A program made the position numbers and the translations under genes. A DNA stretch of 7,104 nt from Rhizobium sp. LCM 4573 (GTDB lineage Bacteria > Pseudomonadota > Alphaproteobacteria > Rhizobiales > Rhizobiaceae), in contig NZ_MDDW01000029.1 of assembly GCF_001854865.1 (NCBI RefSeq), forward strand, positions 297,680 to 304,783, written 5' to 3'. Shown piece by piece: positions 1 to 5,596 of this stretch (position 1 is the stretch's first letter; each line of letters opens with the position of its first letter). The notes under the pieces were generated by a model. It was not told the DNA's origin and made no database searches. It saw nothing but the letters and a program-made list of their open reading frames with translations.

Positions 1-203
1 GGCAGGGGGTGATGCTCGCCTGGCACACGTTGGCGGCCTATGCCCTGGAGCAGGGCAGGCTGGTGAAGCCTTTCGCGATAGAGGCTCGCACCGGCATGGG
101 GCATTATTTCGTCACCCGCGCCGGCGCGCGCCTGCCGGCGAAAGTGAAGGCTTTCCGCGATTGGCTTTACGCGGAACTCGCGCCGGAAGTGTCGGGTGCC
201 TGA
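1..203 (+). CDS. LysR-type transcriptional regulator, C-terminal fragment
   Basis: The open frame enters from the left edge (first full codon at base 3) and stops with TGA at 201-203, so only about the last 66 residues are seen. They read QGVMLAWHTLAAYALEQGRL and onward, then LVKPF and a terminal VKAFRDWLYAEL. This matches the end of the effector-binding domain of GcvA-like LysR regulators, where a 'G-V-A-L-A ... L ... L..GRLV.PF' strand-helix is followed by a last helix 'V.AFRDWL..E'. LysR proteins bind DNA through an N-terminal helix-turn-helix, which lies outside the window, so the target cannot be told. The in-frame GTG and ATG codons at 9-14 are internal, not starts. The gene converges on the glutathione S-transferase gene with only 17 bases between their stops. 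The family is assigned from a short tail, so confidence is moderate. Confidence 0.75.
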   Translation, partial: QGVMLAWHTLAAYALEQGRLVKPFAIEARTGMGHYFVTRAGARLPAKVKAFRDWLYAELAPEVSGA

Positions 204-220
204 AGATCGGGCGCGTGAGA

Positions 221-868
221 TCAGGCCGGCTCCGCCATCCGCTTTTCCCACATCGCCTTGAAGCCCGGCCGGGCCTGGCACTTCTCGATCCACGCTTTTA
301 GGGCTGGACGGCCTTCGAAGAGCGGCGAATAGCCCTGCGCATAGCGCACGATCTCCGCGACATTGATGTCCGCGACCGTGAAGCGGTCGCCGACCAAATA
401 GCCGCCCGCTTTCAGATGCTCTTCCAATGCGTCGAAAGGCCGTTTCAAGCTGCGGGCGCAGACCTCGATATCGGCCTTGCCCTGTTCGGTTTCCAGATTG
501 GAGGATTGGATCTTCAGCGCGTTGGTTTCGATGCCCGTGGCGGCAAACAGCGACCACTGGATCATCAGCGCCTCTTCCTCGATGGATTTCGGGCCAATCT
601 CGCCGCCATATTTCTTCGCAAGGTAAAGGCTGATTGCCAGGGACTCGTGCAGCACGAAGCCGTCGTCATCCATGGAGGGGATCATCGTCATCGGGTTGAC
701 CGACCGGAATTCCGGCGACAGCGTGTTGACCGGCGCATCCGGCGCCATCGGGTCCGGCAGGCGATAGGCCTGGATCACCGGCACGTGCCTGAACGGAATG
801 TCCAGTTCTTCCGCAAGCCAGAGCGGCCGCGTGGCGCGCGAACGATAGACCCCATAGATCGTCAGCAT
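221..868 (-). CDS. glutathione S-transferase family protein
   Basis: A 215-residue cytosolic GST, normal length for the family, which joins glutathione to electrophiles or acts as a peroxidase or isomerase. The N-terminal thioredoxin-like half begins MLTIYGVYRSRATRPLWLAE; the Ser/Arg stretch at residues 10-14 is where the catalytic Ser or Tyr of GSTs sits. Residues 58-66 (NPMTMIPSM) carry the cis-proline (P64), and E75-S76 is the conserved pair that binds the gamma-glutamyl part of glutathione. The helical C-terminal half includes GDRFTVADI, the N-capping box typical of GSTs. I chose ATG 868 because GGAGG lies about 7 bases upstream on the minus strand; an in-frame codon at 898 would add ten residues before the normal family start. 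The insert at about residues 35-52 (YRLPDPMAPDAPVN) makes the first half longer than usual. The substrate is unknown. It probably stands as a single-gene unit. Confidence 0.94.
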   Translation of the reverse strand: MLTIYGVYRSRATRPLWLAEELDIPFRHVPVIQAYRLPDPMAPDAPVNTLSPEFRSVNPMTMIPSMDDDGFVLHESLAISLYLAKKYGGEIGPKSIEEEALMIQWSLFAATGIETNALKIQSSNLETEQGKADIEVCARSLKRPFDALEEHLKAGGYLVGDRFTVADINVAEIVRYAQGYSPLFEGRPALKAWIEKCQARPGFKAMWEKRMAEPA

Positions 869-1009
869 CGATTCCCTCCGTGGAAAAGCTTCGCGCACGC
901 TATTGCCGCAGGCGGCTGAACGGAAGAGCGATCAGCGTTCGGGACTCATGATTTGTTTCGATAGGATTTAATCGTGCCGCGTGCTAGAATGAGGAAAAAG
1001 GAGCCGAAC

Positions 1010-1294
1010 ATGCGCACGACCCAATCGCTGAGCATTACATTGCCTATCGAAATGGCGCAGATGGTCAAGGACAAGGTAGCGTCCGGCGAATATGCGAGCG
1101 AAAGCGAGGTCATTCGCGATGGTCTGCGCACGCTGCTCGCCCGCGATGCCGCGATCGAGAAATGGCTGGTGGAGGAGGTCGCCCCCGCCTACGATGAAAT
1201 AAAGGCACATCCGGAACGAGCCGTTTCCGCGGAAGAAGTCAGAAAGCGCCTCGACGATCGCATGGCCAGTCTTTTGCAGAAGCATAAGGTATGA
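1010..1294 (+). CDS. parD: ParD-family type II antitoxin
   Basis: A 94-residue antitoxin. The first 45 residues form a ribbon-helix-helix DNA-binding domain: a beta strand (TQSLSITLP), helix A (IEMAQMVKDKVASGEY), then ASESEVIRDGLRTLLAR, the hallmark 'S.SEV.R.GLR' of ParD. The rest (EKWLVEEVAPAYDEIKAHPE, then RAVSAEEVRKRLDDR) is the tail that wraps and neutralises a ParE toxin; 'D.I...P.RAVS.EEVR' is typical of this group. ATG 1010 is the chosen start because AAAAAGGAG lies just upstream (995-1003); the in-frame GTG at 974 would add twelve residues with no family counterpart. The stop overlaps the toxin start (ATGA, 1291-1294). Such antitoxins with their toxins usually repress their own promoter. 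A TAGAAT at 985-990 could be the -10 box, but I see no good -35 partner. Confidence 0.92.
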   Translation: MRTTQSLSITLPIEMAQMVKDKVASGEYASESEVIRDGLRTLLARDAAIEKWLVEEVAPAYDEIKAHPERAVSAEEVRKRLDDRMASLLQKHKV

Positions 1295-1602
1295 GCTACC
1301 GCGTTATTTTCGGACCACAAGCAGCCGCGGACCTCGAAAATTTGCTGGTCTATCTGGCTGAGGAAATCGGCCCCGTCAGGGCACGGCAATATGTCGGCAA
1401 GATCGAGAGCTATTGCCTTGCTTTCAAAACGTTTCCGGCGCGCGGCATACAGAGAGATGATATCAGAACAGGAATTCGCCTAGTCGGTTATCGCCGCCAG
1501 GCAACAATCGCCTTCATGATCGCGGGAGAGATCGTAACCATCCTCCGCATCTTTCACGGCGGCCGCGACGTCGACTTGGGCGACGAGGACCATTTGGAAT
1601 AG
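1291..1602 (+). CDS. parE: ParE/RelE-superfamily type II toxin
   Basis: A 103-residue toxin, full length for the ParE family. It opens with the strand MSYRVIFGPQAAADLENLLV, the usual 'Y.V.F.P.A..DL..I..Y' beginning, has the two-helix hairpin through about residue 47, then 'FPARGIQRDDIRTGIRLVGY' (48-67) and the terminal strands ending RIFHGGRD (86-93), the family signature close to 'I.RI.HG.RD'. ParE toxins with this ending are known to poison DNA gyrase, while RelE relatives cut mRNA; the sequence fits ParE better, and the catalytic residues of RelE-type nucleases are not obvious. It overlaps the antitoxin stop by four bases, so translation is probably coupled; there is only a weak AAGG before its ATG. 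The toxin looks intact, with no frameshift. It ends 8 bases from the stop of the convergent secreted-protein gene. Confidence 0.92.
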   Translation: MSYRVIFGPQAAADLENLLVYLAEEIGPVRARQYVGKIESYCLAFKTFPARGIQRDDIRTGIRLVGYRRQATIAFMIAGEIVTILRIFHGGRDVDLGDEDHLE

Positions 1603-1610
1603 TCCCGCAC

Positions 1611-2993
1611 CTATCCGGTACGGTTTCCCTCGATCGTCAGATGACTGAAGCTCGATGGGCCGGCTGCAAGTTCGCGCGTGGCGGCATCGTGCCAGCGGTA
1701 GCCGATCACCGCACCGTCCAGCACCTCGTCGAACAGGTTGCCGGTGATCAGCGCCTTGCCCGCGCCTTCCGCAACCGAGACGGCGCAGCCGACCTTCGCG
1801 CGGCGCACGATATTGCCGGTCACGGCAAGGTTGCGCAGATACGGCCCCCAGCCGACCAGCATTCCCCATTTCGGCACGTTCTCGATGACATTGCCGGTGA
1901 CCGCTGTATCGGCCTCGGCGCTGATGCCGATGCCGAAACCCACGCTATCGTGGATATAGGGGCCGGAAGCCGAGATGTTGCGGATGAGATTGCCGGAGAT
2001 GACCGCAAGCCGCCCGCCTTCGTTGAAGTTGACGACCGAAATGCCGTTCGCCGCGCCGTCCACGAGATTGCCCGTCACCAGCGCTCCCTCGAAGCCGAAT
2101 TCCGAGTAGATTGCCGTTTCGCCCGATCCGAAGCACTGATTGTTGGCAATCTGCACATTGGAGGCCGCATTGGCCCGGATCGCCGAAAATGCGGCGTCCG
2201 AGATGTGGTTGCCGCTCACCATCACATTGTCGGCGCGATAGATGTTGACGGCATTGCCGTATTGCCCGGTACCGCCATAGCTCGCGCCGATGCGCGACAG
2301 CCTGTTGCCGGAAACCATCGTGCCGTCCACGCCCTTGGTGCGGCGATGCACGAGAATGCCGCCATTGCCGCAATCGGAAACCGTGTTGCCGATGATCGAA
2401 AGCCCGCTGCTCTCCACCGCATAGAGTCCGTATTCGGCGGCGCCGGAAATGCGGCAGTTCTCGATCCTTCCGCCGCAGGCCTCGAGCTGAATGTCGCTCT
2501 TCTGCGAACCTGTGATCTCGCAATTGCCGAGAAGGATTTCTTTGACGCCGCGCATGTGGATGAGCGCGCCCACCTCTTCGCCGAGCCGCTTGCTTGCGCC
2601 GTCAATCACGAGGTTTGAGAGCTCGATGCGCGATGCGCCACTGGCGCGGAAGAGATATCCGCCACCGGAATGGACGATGCGCGAGGCGCCCGCCACGCCG
2701 GTGATGCGGGCTCCATCCGGCAGGTCGATATTGGAGACCTCGTAATTGCCCGGCGGCAGGAAGAGAGGCACGCTTTCGCGCGCGGCCCTGGCGAGAAGTT
2801 CTCCAAGCTTGCGGCTCTGCTCCCTTCCTCCCGGCGTCAGACCATGCTCCCCCGCGTCGATGGAGCCTCTGAGATCCGTCATGGAAAGACCGGGGGACGC
2901 GGCATGCAGCCGGCCTGGAACCGCGCCTGCCGCAACCCCGCCGGCCATGAAGGCCAGCGTCGAGCGTCTGGAAAACACTTGCAACGGAGGCAA
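1611..2993 (-). CDS. Tat-exported parallel beta-helix repeat protein (TIGR03808-like), function unknown
   Basis: 460 residues. The N-terminus is a twin-arginine signal: RR at 9-10 in FSRRSTLAF, a hydrophobic stretch (12-27) and a likely cleavage after LHA (29-31), so the folded protein should go to the periplasm or beyond. Residues 35-110 resemble the start of pectate-lyase-like beta-helices (LFLPPGNYEV at 77-86, then LPDGARITGV). From about 120 to the end it is built of turns with a Gly-Asn step (xSGN/xTGN) at about 202, 229, 261, 308, 334, 367, 393, 418 and 456, spaced about 24-33 residues apart, as in right-handed beta-helix proteins that bind or cut polysaccharide. I recognise this as the 'twin-arg-translocated repeat' family of rhizobia, which has no known function; the name is from memory. 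The start is a TTG at 2993, 7 bases after GAGAGGG (3001-3007, minus strand), exactly next to the stop of the antitoxin gene upstream. A GTG at 2978 is possible but has no ribosome site and leaves few residues before the arginines. Confidence 0.88.
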   Translation of the reverse strand: MPPLQVFSRRSTLAFMAGGVAAGAVPGRLHAASPGLSMTDLRGSIDAGEHGLTPGGREQSRKLGELLARAARESVPLFLPPGNYEVSNIDLPDGARITGVAGASRIVHSGGGYLFRASGASRIELSNLVIDGASKRLGEEVGALIHMRGVKEILLGNCEITGSQKSDIQLEACGGRIENCRISGAAEYGLYAVESSGLSIIGNTVSDCGNGGILVHRRTKGVDGTMVSGNRLSRIGASYGGTGQYGNAVNIYRADNVMVSGNHISDAAFSAIRANAASNVQIANNQCFGSGETAIYSEFGFEGALVTGNLVDGAANGISVVNFNEGGRLAVISGNLIRNISASGPYIHDSVGFGIGISAEADTAVTGNVIENVPKWGMLVGWGPYLRNLAVTGNIVRRAKVGCAVSVAEGAGKALITGNLFDEVLDGAVIGYRWHDAATRELAAGPSSFSHLTIEGNRTG

Positions 2994-3239
2994 TCAGTAA
3001 CCCTCTCTACGCAAGTCTTCTGCCGCTACCCGCAAGGCCGCATCCACCTCCTCGTCCGTGAAGCTTCCGCCCGCCGCGATCGATTGCTGGATTGTTTCTC
3101 TGAGCGCGGCAAGCTTGGTCTCGCGCTCTTCCACAAGGCGCAGGCCTTCGCGTACGACTTCGCTGGCCGAGCCGTAGCGCCCGTCCTGCACAGCCTGTTC
3201 GATGAATTTTTCCCAGCGCTGGCCGACCGAGACATTCAT
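2994..3239 (-). CDS. Orphan ParD-like antitoxin (no toxin gene)
   Basis: 81 residues with a ribbon-helix-helix domain: strand MNVSVGQRW, helix EKFIEQAVQDGRY, then GSASEVVREGLRLVEERE, the same 'S.SEV.R.GLR' core as the ParD at 1010. The tail (ETKLAALRETIQQSIAAGG, then FTDEEVDAALRVAAEDLRRE) is the usual amphipathic toxin-binding region, so the protein seems whole. ATG 3239 is chosen because GAGG lies some 6-9 bases upstream; other in-frame ATGs further up add residues with no family match. A ParE gene would be expected right after it, overlapping the stop; instead the stop codon TGA touches the TTG start of the Tat-exported protein. Either the toxin was lost, or this is a stand-alone regulator. 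It lies 62 bases after the MarR gene, with an inverted repeat in the gap that may be its own operator. Confidence 0.86.
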   Translation of the reverse strand: MNVSVGQRWEKFIEQAVQDGRYGSASEVVREGLRLVEERETKLAALRETIQQSIAAGGSFTDEEVDAALRVAAEDLRREGY

Positions 3240-3264
3240 GGCGCACCTCATCATGCCATAACAA

Positions 3265-3288
3265 TTTATGCGCAAATGATAGCATAAA
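3265..3288 (-). promoter_or_regulatory. Inverted repeat, possible operator of the orphan antitoxin
   Basis: A perfect 7-base inverted repeat, TTTATGC (3265-3271) and GCATAAA (3282-3288), with a 10-base AT-rich centre, placed 26 bases before the antitoxin ATG on the minus strand. ParD-like proteins usually bind such palindromes in their own promoters. It is the AT-richest piece in a GC-rich area, as expected of a promoter. I cannot define a convincing -35/-10 pair. The operator role is inferred from position and symmetry only. Confidence 0.4.
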
Positions 3289-3301
3289 CGTGTCGGCGCT
3301 T

Positions 3302-3823
3302 CTAGCTCTCCGAACGGTCGCCTGTCAGGTGAACCGCTTCGAACCGTGTGACGAATTTCTCGAAGAGTACGGAAAAGGCCGCGACATCTTCAGCCGGCCA
3401 ATCCTCGAGCACATCCATCAGCAGCGATTGCTTGACGGCGCGCACTTCGCTGATCAGCCGCTCCCCGAGTTCGGTCCGCTCGATCAGCGAGCGCCGTCCA
3501 TCCGCCTGGGAAGCCGTGCGGCGAACGACGCCGCGCGTTACCAGCTCTGCCACCATGCGGCTGCCGCGCGACGGATCGATGCGCATGGCCTCGGCGATCG
3601 CGCCGACGGTCGCTTCCCCGCCCGCCTTGTCGATCCGTTTCATCACGTCGAGCACGTCCAGATGCGAGACATCGAGCCCTGGAACGACATTGGCGATCGC
3701 CATGCGGCCGATAATGCGGCGGCGGATGAGCAGCCGCATGCGCGTCAGCGTATCGCCGATGCGGGCGATCTCTTCTCCCTTGCCGGTCGCGGTTTTCTCT
3801 CGTCTCGTCACGCTCTCGTTCAT
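3302..3823 (-). CDS. MarR-family transcriptional regulator
   Basis: 173 residues, a usual MarR length. The first 30 residues are a charged extension. Helix 1 and 2 follow (IARIGDTLTRMRLLIRRRI), then the winged helix-turn-helix: DVSHLDVLDVMKRI (51-64), helix ATVGAIAEAMRI, recognition helix PSRGSRMVAELVTRGVV (84-100), and the wing RRTASQADGRRSLIERTELG (101-120), in which the DGRR (108-111) matches the conserved 'D.R' of MarR wings. The C-terminal helices make the dimer interface. MarR proteins repress, and are released by small aromatic ligands or oxidants; no cysteine-based sensor is visible. It is divergent from an MFS exporter with 122 bases between the start codons, so the exporter is the likely target, together with its own gene. 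The ATG at 3823 has only a weak ribosome site. Confidence 0.93.
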   Translation of the reverse strand: MNESVTRREKTATGKGEEIARIGDTLTRMRLLIRRRIIGRMAIANVVPGLDVSHLDVLDVMKRIDKAGGEATVGAIAEAMRIDPSRGSRMVAELVTRGVVRRTASQADGRRSLIERTELGERLISEVRAVKQSLLMDVLEDWPAEDVAAFSVLFEKFVTRFEAVHLTGDRSES

Positions 3824-3872
3824 GGCGCGACCATAGCAAAGCGTGCCGGCCGATCAAGACAAGTTGTTGCGT

Positions 3873-3926
3873 GCACCAAACATTTGCCATTGACAGTTAT
3901 ATGCTAAAAGCACATAAATTTGGTGC
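3873..3926. promoter_or_regulatory. 8-base inverted repeat flanking the exporter promoter, possible MarR site
   Basis: GCACCAAA at 3873-3880 is the exact inverse of TTTGGTGC at 3919-3926. The two arms are 38 bases apart and enclose the -35 box and -10 box of the exporter promoter. A shorter symmetric ACAAGTTGT lies at 3859-3867, and TGCT-AAA-AGCA at 3902-3912 between the boxes. MarR dimers usually bind compact palindromes of 16-20 bases, so each arm could be half of a separate site, or the wide spacing could mean two dimers. Role inferred from position. Confidence 0.4.
3890..3918 (+). promoter_or_regulatory. Sigma-70-type promoter of the MFS exporter gene
   Basis: A consensus -35 box TTGACA (3890-3895), 17 bases, then CATAAA (3913-3918) as the -10 box (4 of 6 matches). 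It lies about 28 bases before the exporter ATG, so the 5' leader would be about 20 bases. The box positions fall between the arms of the inverted repeat noted for 3873-3926, where repressor binding would block polymerase. Confidence 0.6.
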
Positions 3927-3945
3927 TCACTTCCGGAAAGTTATC

Positions 3946-5457
3946 ATGGACATGAATTATTCGGCGCCCCCGCCGCTCGTCTCCAGCCATGGCCTGCGGC
4001 TGGCCGTTTTCCTTTTTCTGATGATGGCATTATTCATGGCGACGCTGGACAACCAGATCGTTTCCACGGCTCTTCCCACCATCGTCGGCGATTTCGGCGA
4101 GCTGGAACGTTTCGGCTGGGTAGGGTCGGCCTATCTGCTTGCGACGAGCGCGGTGATGCCGGTCTACGGCAAGCTCGGCGATCTCTTCGGCCGCAAATAC
4201 GTGATGATGGCCGCCGTCCTCATCTTCGTGCTCGGCTCGGTTCTTTGCGGCCTTGCCTGGTCGATGGATTCGCTGATCGCCGCCCGCGTCGTCCAGGGGC
4301 TTGGCGGCGGCGGCATCATGGTGTCGATCTTCTCCATCAATGCGGAGCTTTTCGAGCCGCGGGAACGGGCGAGATATCAGAGCTATTCCAGCCTCGTGTT
4401 GATGGCTTCGGGAACCGTCGGCCCGACGCTTGGCGGCACCATGAGCGATCTCTTCGGCTGGCGGTCGATCTTCCTGATCAACCTGCCGATCGGTATCATC
4501 GTATTGACCGGTCTTGTGCTTCTGCTTCCCTATCGCCGTCCCGCGCGCCGGCCGAAGATCGATTACGGGGGAGCCGTGCTGCTTGCCGCCGCGGTAGCGA
4601 GCGTTGTGCTCTGGGCCGATTCCGCGCAGATATTCGGCTCGCTCCTTGCCTGGCAGTCGCTCGCCATCATCGGCCTCGGCGCGCTCTGCGCCTTCCTGTG
4701 GGTCAAGGTGGAGGCCCGCGTGTCGGAGCCGATCATCCCCCTGAAGCTCTTTCGGGATTCCACCTTCTCGCTATTCCTCGTGATCTCGCTGATGACCGGC
4801 GGGGTGGCGATCGGAATGGTGAACTATTTCGCGTTTTTCCTGCAGACGACGACGGGCTTGACGCCCACCACGGCCGGCCTGTTCTTCATCGCCACCACCG
4901 GCGGCATCGCCCTTGGCTCGCTGACGGCCGGACGGCTGATCTCGATGACCGGCCGCTACAAGCCCTTCGTCGTCATCGGCTTGACGCTCAACATGACGGT
5001 ATTGGCCATATTCTCGCAGATCGGCGCCGGCACGCCGCTCATCATCGTGGCTCTCTTGATGCTGCTGCAGGGGCTGGCGATCGGCTTCGGCCAGCAGGCG
5101 CCGATCATCGGCGTCCAGAACAGCGCGCCGCGTGCCGATGTCGGCGCAGCCACCGGCGCTGTGACTCTCACCCGCATGGGCGGCGCGGCGATCGCAATCT
5201 CCATCTATGGCGCGATCATCGGTTCCCAGGTCGGCCACGCGGCCATCGATCTGCCGGGCGCCGGGCGGTTGGCGGAGATGACGCCCAAGATGATGGCGGA
5301 ATTGCCGGAGTCGACGCGTCATGCAATCGCCGAGATCTATTCCGCTGCCTTTACGCCGCTTTTCCTGACCGGCGCCTGCATCGCGGCGATCGGCCTTGTC
5401 GCGGCGCTCGCCTTGAAGCCGGTACGCCTCCCACCCGCGGGCGATAGGGGGCACTGA
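3946..5457 (+). CDS. MFS drug exporter, DHA2 (14-helix, EmrB/QacA-type) family
   Basis: 503 residues, usual for 14-helix exporters that swap protons for drugs in the inner membrane. The signatures are all present: LDNQIVSTALPTIVGDF (34-50), the 14-helix family's motif in helix 1; motif A GKLGDLFGRK (75-84) between helices 2 and 3; motif B ARVVQGLGGGG with R114; and motif C SGTVGPTLGG (155-164), the antiporter motif, followed by FGWRSIFLINLPIG. It ends with two helices and the short tail KPVRLPPAGDRGH. The ATG at 3946 follows GGAAAG by 5 bases; ATG 3952 is also possible. The in-frame GTG at 3871 lies upstream of the promoter and is rejected. It has no EmrA-like partner next to it. The divergent MarR gene suggests the pump is induced by toxic organic compounds; the substrate cannot be told. 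Confidence 0.96.
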   Translation: MDMNYSAPPPLVSSHGLRLAVFLFLMMALFMATLDNQIVSTALPTIVGDFGELERFGWVGSAYLLATSAVMPVYGKLGDLFGRKYVMMAAVLIFVLGSVLCGLAWSMDSLIAARVVQGLGGGGIMVSIFSINAELFEPRERARYQSYSSLVLMASGTVGPTLGGTMSDLFGWRSIFLINLPIGIIVLTGLVLLLPYRRPARRPKIDYGGAVLLAAAVASVVLWADSAQIFGSLLAWQSLAIIGLGALCAFLWVKVEARVSEPIIPLKLFRDSTFSLFLVISLMTGGVAIGMVNYFAFFLQTTTGLTPTTAGLFFIATTGGIALGSLTAGRLISMTGRYKPFVVIGLTLNMTVLAIFSQIGAGTPLIIVALLMLLQGLAIGFGQQAPIIGVQNSAPRADVGAATGAVTLTRMGGAAIAISIYGAIIGSQVGHAAIDLPGAGRLAEMTPKMMAELPESTRHAIAEIYSAAFTPLFLTGACIAAIGLVAALALKPVRLPPAGDRGH

Positions 5458-5476
5458 CCTTTCAAACAGCCGCTTT

Positions 5477-5585
5477 CGCTCTACAGCAATTCCAGGAAAA
5501 GTGGAACCGGTTTTCCATCCGGAATTGCAGGAAAACTAAAGAGATAGAGCGTTTCTGCGGCTTGGAGAAAAGTGAAAGCGCTCTA
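5477..5585. repeat. Rhizobial-type palindromic intergenic element
   Basis: A nested palindrome between the exporter and exonuclease genes. From outside in: CGCTCTA (5477-5483) pairs with TAGAGCG (5545-5551); GCAATTCC (5486-5493) with GGAATTGC (5521-5528); GGAAAA (5495-5500) with TTTTCC (5511-5516), loop GTGGAACCGG. A second CGCTCTA at 5579-5585 can also pair with the same TAGAGCG, with TTTC/GAAA extending the stem. From memory, the 'GCAATTCCAGGAAAAGTG ... CCGGAATTGC' pattern is scattered in many copies between genes of Rhizobium, Agrobacterium and Ensifer. It could also end transcripts of the exporter, but it lacks a U-run. Confidence 0.72.
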
Positions 5586-5596
5586 TTTTGGGCCGC

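Noticed and set aside
905..916. GCCGC-AG-GCGGC palindrome as a terminator
   Set aside because: The loop is only 2 bases, there is no T-run, and it lies upstream of both flanking genes' starts, so it cannot end either.
416..919. Open frame on + opposite the GST gene
   Set aside because: It is the complement of a well-defined GST and matches no family I know.
947..976. CATGATT/AATCGTG imperfect inverted repeat upstream of parD as an operator
   Set aside because: One mismatch in seven with a 16-base spacer is close to chance, and no promoter boxes support it.
1603..1660. Bidirectional terminator between parE and the convergent secreted-protein gene
   Set aside because: Only 8 bases separate the stops, and I found no stable hairpin with a T-run on either side.
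1641..2618. A 325-codon open frame on + opposite the secreted-protein gene
   Set aside because: It is antisense to a gene with a clear signal peptide and repeat structure; its product is rich in His, Asp, Arg and Ala, as expected of a complement-strand shadow in high-GC DNA.
4245..5447. A 400-codon frame overlapping the exporter gene on the same strand
   Set aside because: It is a frame-shifted reading of a gene whose true frame has all the MFS motifs; the product is an Arg- and His-rich shadow.
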